NCBI GenBank assembly: GCA_004557125.1 | Contig: SFET01000016.1 | Coordinates: forward strand, 1-64,000 | Source of the DNA: Clostridiales bacterium | Lineage (GTDB): Bacteria > Bacillota > Clostridia > Christensenellales > Aristaeellaceae | Direction of reading: 5' to 3' | DNA: 64,000 nt | In this document: one piece after another, positions 46,022 to 54,116 of the stretch | Layout: every line of letters begins with the position of its first letter | Position numbering within the stretch: position 1 is the stretch's first letter | Program-made: the position numbers and the translations under genes | Notes under the pieces: generated by a model | Seen by the model: only the letters and a program-made list of their open reading frames with translations | Told to the model about the DNA's origin: nothing | The model's database searches: none

Positions 46022-46225
46022 ATGCAGATCACGAAGCAGACCACCATGGGCGAAATGCTCACCTACGATCGCGGCATCGCCATGGTGCTGATGCAGGCCG
46101 GCATGCATTGCATCGGCTGCCCGTCGTCCATCCATGAGTCCCTCGAGGAGGCCTGTATGGTGCACGGCATCGATTGCGACGAAGTTCTGGCCAACATCCA
46201 GAAGTATCTCGAGAGCAAGCAGTAA
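46022..46225 (+). CDS. DUF1858 domain protein
   Basis: A 67-aa stand-alone DUF1858 domain: TKQTTMGEMLTYDRGIAMVL, MQAGMHCIGCPSSIHESLEE, HGIDCDEVLANIQKYLES. The HCIGCP motif supplies the conserved Cys pair. These small proteins accompany redox or metal-related enzymes and are proposed to act in sulfur or metal handling; no enzyme partner is adjacent here. ATG 46022 follows TTGGAGGTAAGAATT. The gene has its own promoter and a strong terminator. Confidence 0.9.
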   Translation: MQITKQTTMGEMLTYDRGIAMVLMQAGMHCIGCPSSIHESLEEACMVHGIDCDEVLANIQKYLESKQ

Positions 46226-46236
46226 TTTTTTGCAGA

Positions 46237-46272
46237 GGGGAGACATGCCCGGGCGGCGTGTCTCCTTTTTCT
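46237..46272 (+). terminator. Intrinsic terminator after the DUF1858 gene
   Basis: GGAGACATGCC-CGGG-CGGCGTGTCTCC is followed by TTTTTCTG, 14 nt after the stop codon. Confidence 0.85.
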
Positions 46273-46359
46273 GTCCCTGCAAATGAAATATGCTTCCAAA
46301 AGAAGCAGTTTGGCGCTCCTAAGCGCCAGTTCTGCGATTTACAAAGGAGGAAAGCGCGT

Positions 46360-46734
46360 ATGTGGCTGGTATTTGCGATTCTGTCGGCGGTATTTGCGGC
46401 GCTCACGTCCATTCTGGCGAAGGTGGGCATCTCGGACGTGAATTCGACCCTCGCGACGGCGATCCGCACGGTGGTGGTGCTGGCGATGTCCTGGGGCATG
46501 GTGTTCCTGACGAAGGTGCAGGGCGGTCTCTCGGAGATCAGCCGCCGCAGCTGGATCTTTCTGATCCTCTCGGGCCTGGCCACCGGCGCGTCCTGGCTGT
46601 TCTACTACCGCGCCTTGCAGCTGGGCGAGGTCAGCAAGGTCGCGCCCATCGACAAGATGAGCATCGTCATCACGCTGGTGCTGGCCTTCGTGTTCCTGCA
46701 CGAGCAGTTCACCGCCAAGTCCCTCATGCTATGA
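46360..46734 (+). pseudogene. EamA-family small membrane transporter, 3' end truncated
   Basis: The 124-aa product resembles single-domain EamA/DMT proteins of about 138-140 aa: MWLVFAILSAVFAALTSILA, STLATAIRTVVVLAMSWGMV, LSGLATGASWLFYYRALQLG, APIDKMSIVITLVLAFVFLH. It is cut after EQFTAKSLM, before the last membrane helix (normally a Gly-rich ~15-residue segment), and the next bases already belong to a GNAT-type reading frame. ATG 46360 follows AAAGGAGGAAAGCGCGT. The junction looks like a deletion; the remaining four helices may or may not be functional. Confidence 0.7.
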
Positions 46735-47202
46735 AGTTCGCCCCTTCACGGAGAATGACCTGCCGCAGCTGCTGACGCTCTGCCTGGGAAACCCGCTGTA
46801 CTACGCCCATCTGGGCGAGGAAGTGACGCTGGACAGCCTGCGCGGCGAGCTGATCGTGCTGCCGAAGGGCAAGGCGCTCTGTGACAAGTACTTCTTCGGC
46901 CTGTACGACGGCGGGGCGCTGGTCGCAGCCATCGATCTGATCGACGGCTACCCGGAGCGGGAGGTGGCCTATCTGGGCTGGCTGATCCTCGCGGCAGAGC
47001 GTCAGGGGTGCGGAGTGGGCACGGCGATTGTGCAGGAACTTACGGACTTCCTGCGCGCGCAGGGCTTCCGCGCGCTGCGGCTGGCCTGCGTGCAGGGCAA
47101 TCCCCAGAGCGCGCACTTCTGGGAGAAGAACGGCTTCACGCCCGACGGCAAAAGATCGGAACGGAAAAATACACCGTGATTGAGCTGGAGCGCGCGCTGT
47201 AA
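46730..47202 (+). pseudogene. GNAT N-acetyltransferase remnant (no start codon, 3' frameshift)
   Basis: From 46730 the frame reads YEVRPFTENDLPQLLTLCLG..., then YFFGLYDGGALVAAIDLIDG, LGWLILAAERQGCGVGTAIV (acetyl-CoA loop as RQGCGVGTA) and FWEKNGFTP: a full GNAT fold. The expected start codon and first residues are missing, replaced by the 3' end of the EamA gene. At the C-terminus the frame slips in an AAAA run near 47,150. The proper ending (KIGTEKYTVIELERAL, stop at 47202) is in another frame, while the continuing frame stops at 47179. Translation from an internal GTG (46823) is possible but would lack the first strand and helix. Confidence 0.75.
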
Positions 47203-47317
47203 ATCGAAATATTTTGCTTCGCACCCATCCCTTCCGGATGGGTGCTTTGATGTGTGGCGCTGATGAACAAATCATCTGATGAATTTTTGTGCACATGGAT
47301 GAAAATCAAACAAACGG

Positions 47318-47346
47318 TTGACTTGCACGATAAAAATATGGATAAT
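47318..47346 (+). promoter_or_regulatory. Promoter of the LacI-family regulator
   Basis: TTGACT (47318-47323) - 17 nt - GATAAT (47341-47346). The predicted start site near 47,353 lies after an upstream in-frame ATG (47348), which supports ATG 47372 as the real start. Confidence 0.75.
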
Positions 47347-47371
47347 AATGAAAAAGAGGGGGCGCACCCGC

Positions 47372-48424
47372 ATGGATGATTTAAATAAAGTCGTGACGAT
47401 TGAGGATGTTGCGCGGGAGGCGGGCGTCGGCAAGGGCACCGTGGACCGCGTGCTGCACAGTCGTGGACGGGTGGCGCCGGAGACGCGCGAAAAGGTGCTT
47501 CAGGCCATCGATAAGCTGAATTACAAGCCGAACATCGTCGCGCGGATGCTGGCAAAGAAGCGCTCCTACCGCATTGCGGTCTGCTATCACGACAAGGAAA
47601 AGGAGTTCTGGGACCAGGTGAGCGCGGGAATTCGCCGTGCCAGCGAGGAGTACGAGCAGATGGGCGTAAAGGTGATCCCGTTCGTCCTGCCGTGCATCGA
47701 TGTTGAAATGCAGCTGGCGGTGATCCGTCAGGTGATCGACGAGCACTACGATGGTCTGGCCATCGTGCCCTACCTCTCCCAGGAGATCACGGATGCGCTG
47801 AACGAGGCGGTTGCCCGGGGCGTGGAGGTGGTCACCTTCAACAGCCGCGAGGCGGGCGTGCATGCCTGCTACGTTGGCATCGACGGCATTCAGAGCGGCC
47901 GCACCGCGGGCCGGATGATGAGCATGATCGCCCCGCCCGGGAGCCGGTACATGATCGTCTCCTCCCACAGCCGCCTGATGATGCAGATCGACGAGCGCGC
48001 CCTGGGCTTTCAGGAGGTGCTGCGTGCGCGGCGGCCGGATATGCAGTACATCAATCTGGATACCGCCGAGGAGTACACCTTCGAAGAGGATTACGATCAG
48101 GTGTACGAATACGTGCTCCGCACGCTTCAGAAGTGCCCGGTGGATGCGATCTACGCCACCAATGAGTGCGTCTCGGCTGTGGGCCGGGCCATAGACGATC
48201 TGAAGCCGGATCACAAGGTCAATGTCGTGGGACACGACCTCACCCCTTCGGTCATGAACTACATTCGCAAGGGCGTCATCGATGCCTCCATCGGTCAGGA
48301 GCCGGAGCGCCAGGGCTTCAGCTCCGTGGACAAGATCTGCCGCAAGCTCCTTACGGGTGAGGAGATCCGGGACGAATATACGCGGATCAGCATCGTGGTC
48401 TCCGAAAATATGGATTATCTTTAA
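47372..48424 (+). CDS. LacI-family transcriptional regulator
   Basis: A 350-aa regulator. The N-terminal HTH is VTIEDVAREAGVGKGTVDRV, with LHSRGRVAPETREKVLQAID as recognition and hinge region and LNYKPNIVARMLAKK closing it. The rest is a periplasmic-binding-protein-like sugar domain (IAVCYHDKEKEFWDQVSAGI, YVGIDGIQSGRTAGRMMSMI, AIYATNECVSAVGRAIDDL). ATG 47372 follows GAGGGGGCGCACCCGC. It precedes a sugar ABC importer and two esterases and is their likely repressor, with the imported sugar as effector. Confidence 0.92.
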   Translation: MDDLNKVVTIEDVAREAGVGKGTVDRVLHSRGRVAPETREKVLQAIDKLNYKPNIVARMLAKKRSYRIAVCYHDKEKEFWDQVSAGIRRASEEYEQMGVKVIPFVLPCIDVEMQLAVIRQVIDEHYDGLAIVPYLSQEITDALNEAVARGVEVVTFNSREAGVHACYVGIDGIQSGRTAGRMMSMIAPPGSRYMIVSSHSRLMMQIDERALGFQEVLRARRPDMQYINLDTAEEYTFEEDYDQVYEYVLRTLQKCPVDAIYATNECVSAVGRAIDDLKPDHKVNVVGHDLTPSVMNYIRKGVIDASIGQEPERQGFSSVDKICRKLLTGEEIRDEYTRISIVVSENMDYL

Positions 48425-48436
48425 GGATGGCTGAAA

Positions 48437-48475
48437 TTGGGTTCTGTGGAGAGAACCCATTCTCTTGGGAAAATG
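48437..48475 (+). terminator. Hairpin after the LacI-family gene
   Basis: TGGGTTCT-GTGG-AGAGAACCCA is followed by TTCTCTTGGG. The U-tract is weak, so it may be a partial terminator between the regulator and the transporter genes. Confidence 0.45.
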
Positions 48476-48597
48476 TGGGTGCGCCCCCGCAAAGGATTTT
48501 TTTGAGATTTTTGCACAAATTTTCCGGGAGAAATGAAGAAAAGAACTTTTGCAGGGGAACGCCCTGTAAAAAATAAAACTTCTGGGAGGTTACACAA

Positions 48598-49524
48598 ATG
48601 AAGAGAAAACTGGTTGCAACGATGCTGGCGATGGTGCTGGCGCTGACGGCACTGGCGGGCTGCGGCGCGCTTGCTGAGGGCTACAACTTCATCTTTGTCT
48701 GCCCCATCGTCGGACTGGAGTACTGGAACCTGTGCACGGACGGCATTGAGGCCGCCGACGCCGAATTCGGCACGTCCACCCAGGTGGTCGGTCCGACGGA
48801 CGCCACCAACTTCGTGACGGAGGTCGTGGGCTACATGGAGTCCGCAATCGCCACCAAGCCGGACGGCATCTTCTGCTATGCGGGCCTGGATTCCATGCCG
48901 AAGCTCCTCGCCAGCGCGGCGGAGCAGGGCATTCCGGTAGTCACCATCGATTCGGACTGCTCTGACACCACCAACCGCATCGCCTACGCCGGCACCGATC
49001 CCTACAACGCGGGCTATGCCTCCGGCGAGGCCATGGTCGCGGCGACCGGCGGCAAGGGCAAGGTGGCCATTCTGACCTCCAGCCTGGGCTCCGAAAAGGA
49101 GCAGATCGAAATCAAGGCCTTCATGGACGCCATTGCGGACACCGAGCTGGAAGTGGTGGTCACCGAGGAGACCAATGCGGATCTGAGCGTCGGCGTGGTG
49201 AAGATGGAAGCCATCGCCCAGACCTATCCGGATCTGACCGCCGTGCTGGGCACCTCCGCATACGATGTGCAGGCGGCGGCAAAGGTGAAGGTGGAGTACG
49301 GCCTGAAGGACCTCCAGCTGGTGGGCTATGACGATCAGGAGGAGACCCTCAAGTACATCCGCGACGGCGTGATCTATGGCGTCATCGTGCAGGATCCCTA
49401 CACCATGGGCTATCTGGGCGTGAAGAATCTCTACGATTACCTCACCACCGGCGCCGTGGAGAGCGAGCACGTGGATACCGGCACCATCACCGTCACCCTG
49501 GAGAACATCGACAGCTATAAGTAA
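48598..49524 (+). CDS. Sugar ABC transporter substrate-binding lipoprotein (Peripla_BP_4 type)
   Basis: A 308-aa protein with a lipoprotein signal (MKRKLVATMLAMVLALTALA then GCG; lipobox LAGC). The binding domain has FIFVCPIVGLEYWNLCTDGI, EQGIPVVTIDSDCSDTTNRI, AYAGTDPYNAGYASGEAMVA, GVIVQDPYTMGYLGVKNLYD, as in ribose/autoinducer-2/erythritol-type binding proteins. It delivers a sugar to the permease encoded 140 bp downstream. ATG 48598 follows CTGGGAGGTTACACAA. The exact sugar is not inferable. Confidence 0.92.
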   Translation: MKRKLVATMLAMVLALTALAGCGALAEGYNFIFVCPIVGLEYWNLCTDGIEAADAEFGTSTQVVGPTDATNFVTEVVGYMESAIATKPDGIFCYAGLDSMPKLLASAAEQGIPVVTIDSDCSDTTNRIAYAGTDPYNAGYASGEAMVAATGGKGKVAILTSSLGSEKEQIEIKAFMDAIADTELEVVVTEETNADLSVGVVKMEAIAQTYPDLTAVLGTSAYDVQAAAKVKVEYGLKDLQLVGYDDQEETLKYIRDGVIYGVIVQDPYTMGYLGVKNLYDYLTTGAVESEHVDTGTITVTLENIDSYK

Positions 49525-49665
49525 ACATCCTGCTGCGGGCGGCCGCTTCCATTTAGGCCGCCCGCAAATCAAAACCGCGTGCCGCGCGCACGCAGAACCG
49601 CTGGAAGCACGGCGCATGCCGCCGCTTCGGGAATACATCACTTGCCTGAGTTGGAGGTAGAATCG

Positions 49666-50622
49666 ATGGGGCGCTTGAAGAAAATTACGAAAATGCGGGA
49701 AACGGGTGTTCTGATTCCGCTGCTGCTTCTGTGGATCGTGACCTTCGCGGTCAATCACGCGTTCTTTTCCAGAATCAGCATGATTTCCCTGTTCCGCTCG
49801 ATATCCATCACCCTGCTGGGAACGCTGGGTGAAACGTTCATCTTTGCCGGCGGCATGATGGACCTCTCCGCCGGTTCGGTGTACGGCCTTGCCGGCATGA
49901 TCACCGGCCTGTCGCTGAAGATGTTCGGCCTGCCCACGCCCCTGGCCATTCTCGTGGGTCTGCTGGTGGGCCTGCTGGTCGGCCTGCTGAACGGCTTCAT
50001 CGTCAACCGCTTCGGGCTGCCCGCCTTCATCGCCACCATGGGCACCCAGTACATCGCCCGCGGCTTCTGCAACGTGGTGACCGAGGGCGAATCCATCACC
50101 GGCTTCACGGATTCGTTCAACGCCCTGGGCAGCATCGGCCTGTTCGGCATTCCCTGGAGCATCTACATCTCGCTGATCCTGGCGGTGATCGTATTCCTGG
50201 TGTTCAAGTACACCACCTTCGGCCGCTCGCTTCTGGCGGTCGGCGGCAACCGCGAGACGGCCCGCGTCTGCGGCGTGAACGTCAAGCGGGTCTGCAACGG
50301 CGCGTTCATCATCTCTGCGGTGTTCGCGGCGCTGGCGGGCATCCTGTCCATCGCCCGACTGGGCACCGCGCAGGCCTCCGCCGGCACGGGCTGGGAGATG
50401 ACCTGCATCGCGGCGGCGATCATCGGCGGCGTCAGCATGTTCGGCGGCTACGTCACGGTCTTTGGCGCGTTCATCGGCGTGTGCCTGATGGAGACCCTCA
50501 CCGTATCCATGACCATGCTGCGGGTCAGCGCCTATTGGCAGAAGGTTGCCATCGGCATCGTCATCATCTTTGCGGTGGGCATTGACACTTACAGGCGCCG
50601 GAGCCTGTCCGGAGGGAAGTAA
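49666..50622 (+). CDS. Sugar ABC transporter permease (RbsC-like)
   Basis: A 318-aa multi-spanning protein of the BPD_transp_2 family: TLGETFIFAGGMMDLSAGSV, FIVNRFGLPAFIATMGTQYI, FGRSLLAVGGNRETARVCGV (coupling helix region), AIIGGVSMFGGYVTVFGAFI. The start at 49666 (MGRLKKITKM) follows GAGTTGGAGGTAGAATCG; the frame is open further upstream but non-coding. It is followed five bases after its stop by the ATPase gene. It forms the membrane channel of the sugar importer. Confidence 0.92.
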   Translation: MGRLKKITKMRETGVLIPLLLLWIVTFAVNHAFFSRISMISLFRSISITLLGTLGETFIFAGGMMDLSAGSVYGLAGMITGLSLKMFGLPTPLAILVGLLVGLLVGLLNGFIVNRFGLPAFIATMGTQYIARGFCNVVTEGESITGFTDSFNALGSIGLFGIPWSIYISLILAVIVFLVFKYTTFGRSLLAVGGNRETARVCGVNVKRVCNGAFIISAVFAALAGILSIARLGTAQASAGTGWEMTCIAAAIIGGVSMFGGYVTVFGAFIGVCLMETLTVSMTMLRVSAYWQKVAIGIVIIFAVGIDTYRRRSLSGGK

Positions 50623-50627
50623 AGACC

Positions 50628-52145
50628 ATGGCGAACGAAGTTATTCTCGAAATGAAGGGCATCACCAAGCGCTTTCCGGGCGTGCTGGCGCTGGACAATG
50701 TGAGCATCTGCGCCTATCGGGGCGAGATCCATGCCCTGTGCGGCGAGAACGGCGCGGGCAAGTCCACGCTGATGAAGATCCTGAGCGCCTCCTATCCCGA
50801 AGGCAGCTACGAAGGAGAGATCTGGATAAGCGGCGAGCGGAAGCACTTCCGGAACCCGGCGGACTCCGAGGCGGCGGGCATCGGCATGATCTATCAGGAG
50901 ATCAGCATGCATCTGGACATGAGCATCGCGGAGAACCTGTTCCTGGGACGCTGGCCCAAGCGCAAAAACGGCGCCGTGAACTGGAAGCAGCTCAACGCCG
51001 ACGCCCGGGAGTACATGCAGATGGTCGGACTGGAGGACGTGGATGTGAACACAACCCTGCGCCAGCTGAGCGCCAGCCAGCAGCAGCTGGTGTCCATTGC
51101 CCGGGCGCTGAGCAAGGATCCGCAGATCCTGGTGCTGGATGAGCCCACCTCGCCCCTGACCAACCGCGAGGCGGACAAGCTCTTTTCCATCCTACACACC
51201 CTGAAGGAGCGAGGCATCGCCTGCATCCTGATCACCCACAAGATGGACGAGGTGTTCACCCATGCGGACCGCGTGACGGTCATCCGCGACGGCAAGTCCA
51301 TCTCCACCCATCCCCTCTCGGAGACGGATAGCAATCAGATCATCAAGGACATGGTGGGCCGCGAGATCTCCAACCTGTACCCCAAGGAGATCCTGCCCAT
51401 AGGCGACCCGATCCTGGAGGTGAAGCACTTCAGCGTGCCGCACCCCACCATTCCCAACCGGAAGATCATCGACGATGTGTCCTTCGAGCTGCATGCGGGC
51501 GAGATCCTGGGCCTGGCGGGCCTGGTGGGCGCGGGCCGCAGCGAGCTGGTCAACGCCATCTTTGGCAAGGACAAAAAGCTGGCGGGCGAGGTGTATGTCC
51601 GCGGAAAGCAGGTCAGCATCAAGAGCCCTGCGGACGCCATGCGCTGCGGCATCGGCCTGGTCACGGAGGATCGCAAGGCGGACGGCATTCTGGCGGGCAT
51701 GTCCATCGCACAGAACATCACGCTGCCCAACCTGGACAAGGTCTCCAAGCGGGGCATCATGCACCTGAGCGAGGAACGGGCGTTTTCCGGCCGGTTTTTC
51801 GACGCGCTGCACATCAAGGCGCCCTCTGTGAACACCCTGATGCAGCAGCTCTCCGGCGGCAACCAGCAGAAGGTGGTCTTTGCCAAGTGGATCGCCCAGG
51901 ATCCCGAAATCCTCATCATGGATGAGCCCACCCGCGGCATCGATGTATCCGCGAAGTATGAAATCTACAAGATCATGGTGGATCTGGCCCGGAAGGGCAT
52001 CGGCATCATCATGATCTCCTCGGAACTTCCGGAGCTTTTGTCCATGGCCGATCGCGTGATGGTGGTCTCCAACAACCGCATCTCCGGGGTGCTGAACCGG
52101 GAGGAGTTTTCCCAGGAGCGGATCATGGAACTGGCGGCGCTGTGA
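50628..52145 (+). CDS. Sugar ABC transporter ATP-binding protein with two ABC domains (RbsA/MglA-like)
   Basis: A 505-aa double ATPase. Domain 1 has Walker A LCGENGAGKSTLMKIL, signature LRQLSASQQQLVSIARAL and Walker B LVLDEPTSPL. Domain 2 has the degenerate loop GLVGAGRSELVNAIFG usual for this family, signature LSGGNQQKVVFAKWI and LIMDEPTRGIDV. These features identify the carbohydrate-uptake ATPases that take an RbsC-type permease. ATG 50628 follows CCGGAGGGAAGTAAAGACC. It is co-transcribed with the permease and the two esterase genes. Confidence 0.95.
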   Translation: MANEVILEMKGITKRFPGVLALDNVSICAYRGEIHALCGENGAGKSTLMKILSASYPEGSYEGEIWISGERKHFRNPADSEAAGIGMIYQEISMHLDMSIAENLFLGRWPKRKNGAVNWKQLNADAREYMQMVGLEDVDVNTTLRQLSASQQQLVSIARALSKDPQILVLDEPTSPLTNREADKLFSILHTLKERGIACILITHKMDEVFTHADRVTVIRDGKSISTHPLSETDSNQIIKDMVGREISNLYPKEILPIGDPILEVKHFSVPHPTIPNRKIIDDVSFELHAGEILGLAGLVGAGRSELVNAIFGKDKKLAGEVYVRGKQVSIKSPADAMRCGIGLVTEDRKADGILAGMSIAQNITLPNLDKVSKRGIMHLSEERAFSGRFFDALHIKAPSVNTLMQQLSGGNQQKVVFAKWIAQDPEILIMDEPTRGIDVSAKYEIYKIMVDLARKGIGIIMISSELPELLSMADRVMVVSNNRISGVLNREEFSQERIMELAAL

Positions 52146-52176
52146 GCGCCCGGCGAAAGTGTGGTGATAAGCGTTG

Positions 52177-53037
52177 ATGAAGGAATTGGATGTGAACGTG
52201 CGCCGCGAAGTGCTGGCGCTGGTCTCCGATGTCTCCTATGCGCTGGTGCCGGACTGGTACGCGAATACCTACCGGAATCTGAAGATGCACCTCATCCTGC
52301 CCAAGCACAGGGAAGGCCATGCGCTGCAGCCCTGTCTGCTGTTTCTCTGCGGCGGCGCGTTCAGCGTGGTCAACGGCGGCATCTGGCTGCCGGAGCTGCT
52401 CTACTTTGCCCGCAGGGGCTATACGGTGGCGACGATCGAATACCGCACGTCCAACGCGGCGCAGTTTCCGGCGCAGCTGATCGACGTGAAGGCGGCCGTG
52501 CGCTATCTCAAGGCGCACGCGCGGCAGTTCTGCATCGATCCGGACAGGATCGTCATATCCGGCGAATCCGCCGGCGGCGCGCTCTGCGCCCTTGCGGCGA
52601 CGACGGCGGGCATGCAGGAGTACGAGCAGGGCGACTACCTGGAATACGACAGCTCCGTGGCTGCGGCGGTGGATTTCTACGGCGTCGTGGACGTCGACAC
52701 CTGCCCGCGAACGGAATCTGCCGGCGGCGAGGTGCACGCCTGGACGATGGAGGCCTACCTGGGCGCGGGCTACACGCAGGCGGATGCGGCGCGGGCCAGT
52801 GCGCTGCACCACGTCAGCCCGGGCACGCCGCCGGTGATGATCCTTCACGGCACGGCGGATCCCATGGTAGACGTCACCCAGAGCGACAGATTTTACGCGA
52901 AGCTGAGGGACAGCGGCGTCTATGTGGAGTATTATAAGTTGCGAGGCGTTGGTCATGGGCAGGATGCGTTCTATCAGGATGAGGTCAAGGCGCTCGTTCT
53001 TGCTTTCATGAATAAGGTGTTAGGAGAGACAAAGTGA
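52177..53037 (+). CDS. Alpha/beta hydrolase, acetyl-esterase-like, copy 1
   Basis: A 286-aa alpha/beta hydrolase of the BD-FAE/acetyl esterase type. The nucleophile elbow is GESAGGALCALAATTAG, the acid is in LHGTADPMVDVTQS, and the histidine in LRGVGHGQDAF. The oxyanion motif reads LCGGAFS, with Cys in place of the usual His of HGGG. No signal peptide is seen, so it acts in the cytoplasm, probably removing acyl groups from the imported sugar. ATG 52177 has only a weak SD (GGTG). It follows the ATPase gene by 31 bp and overlaps the start of a paralogous gene. Confidence 0.88.
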   Translation: MKELDVNVRREVLALVSDVSYALVPDWYANTYRNLKMHLILPKHREGHALQPCLLFLCGGAFSVVNGGIWLPELLYFARRGYTVATIEYRTSNAAQFPAQLIDVKAAVRYLKAHARQFCIDPDRIVISGESAGGALCALAATTAGMQEYEQGDYLEYDSSVAAAVDFYGVVDVDTCPRTESAGGEVHAWTMEAYLGAGYTQADAARASALHHVSPGTPPVMILHGTADPMVDVTQSDRFYAKLRDSGVYVEYYKLRGVGHGQDAFYQDEVKALVLAFMNKVLGETK

Positions 53038-53891
53038 GAAAGATGTTGGACAATCGCGTTGAGCGCGAGGTTCTGTCGCTGATTGAAGGAGTTGCCTATG
53101 CCAGTGTACCCGCCTGGTACGGCTCTGTTCGGCGCAATCTGAAAATGGATCTGATCGTACCCAAGAATCGCGCGGGGCATGCGCCGATGCCGCTGATCAT
53201 CTGGATCTGTGGCGGCGCGTTCCGCTGCGTCAGCCGCAGCGCCTGGCTGCCGGAGCTGATGGGCTTTGCCCGGCGCGGCTATTGCGTGGCCAGCATCGAG
53301 TACCGCACCGTCAATGAAGGCGCCTATGCCGACTCTTATGCGGATGTCAAGAGCGCCATACGCTATCTGAAGGCCCACGCGGCGGAGTATTGCATCGATA
53401 CCGGTCGCATTGCGGTCATGGGGGAGTCCGCCGGCGGCACCATGGCGAGCTTCGCCGGCGTCGCGGGGCACATCCGGGAATTTGACCGGGGCGACTACCT
53501 GGAGTACGACAGCAGTGTGCACGCGGTGGTGGATTTCTACGGCATCGTGGACTGCACCTGCAATCCCATCCAGGCCGACGGCCGGGATATTCCGCCCTTC
53601 ATGATGGAGGACTTCCTGGGCCTGGATTACAGCCGGGAGGATGCGCTGCGGGCCAGCCCCATTGCGTACATCAACGCAGATACGCCGCCCTTCCTGATCT
53701 TCCACGGCAACCGGGACAAACGGGTGCCCTTCGAACAGAGCGTGCGCCTCTATGAGGCCCTGCGGGATGCAGGCGTGCGCGCGGATTTCTACGAGCTGGA
53801 CGGCGCAGACCACGGTGAGGATAGCTTCTATCAGCCGGAGAAGCTGGAGATTGTCGATCGCTTCCTGCGGGAAGTGCTGCACATCGGCTGA
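53034..53891 (+). CDS. Alpha/beta hydrolase, acetyl-esterase-like, copy 2 (GTG start)
   Basis: A 285-aa paralogue of the preceding gene with the same layout: DNRVEREVLSLIEGVAYASV, ICGGAFRCVSRSAWLPELMG, YRTVNEGAYADSYADVKSAI, nucleophile MGESAGGTMASFAG, acid FHGNRDKRVPFE and histidine DGADHGEDSF. It shares the Cys-Gly-Gly oxyanion variant. The start is GTG 53034 within the previous stop (GTGA), with SD TAGGAGAG; ATG 53043 is the alternative. Cytoplasmic. The two copies probably differ in acyl or sugar position specificity. Confidence 0.88.
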   Translation: MRKMLDNRVEREVLSLIEGVAYASVPAWYGSVRRNLKMDLIVPKNRAGHAPMPLIIWICGGAFRCVSRSAWLPELMGFARRGYCVASIEYRTVNEGAYADSYADVKSAIRYLKAHAAEYCIDTGRIAVMGESAGGTMASFAGVAGHIREFDRGDYLEYDSSVHAVVDFYGIVDCTCNPIQADGRDIPPFMMEDFLGLDYSREDALRASPIAYINADTPPFLIFHGNRDKRVPFEQSVRLYEALRDAGVRADFYELDGADHGEDSFYQPEKLEIVDRFLREVLHIG

Positions 53892-53912
53892 GCCGGCGCG
53901 CGGCAGATTCTA

Positions 53913-53948
53913 GCGGCCGGAAGGGGGATACCTTCCGGTCGCTTTTGT
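53913..53948 (+). terminator. Terminator of the sugar transporter/esterase operon
   Basis: GCGGCCGGAAGG-GGGATA-CCTTCCGGTCGC is followed by TTTTGTCT, 22 nt after the stop of the second esterase gene. Confidence 0.85.
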
Positions 53949-54065
53949 CTGCGCACGGTGCCCGGAGGAGCGCCGCCAGCCTGCGATCCCGGATATGCCG
54001 TCGGCGGCACGCTTCCGACAGCACCGGCCGCGCGTCAGTCGTGTGTGCCCGCAGCTTCTGCCCAT

Positions 54066-54103
54066 TCAAAAAACGACCCGCTGAAGGTGTTCTTCAGCGG
54101 GTC
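54066..54103 (-). terminator. Terminator of ileS
   Basis: On the minus strand GACCCGCTGAAG-AACAC-CTTCAGCGGGTC is followed by GTTTTTTG. The frameshifted ileS frame stops inside this stem (54094), while the expected ileS stop (54117) lies properly before it. Confidence 0.9.
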
Positions 54104-54116
54104 ATTGCGTTATATT

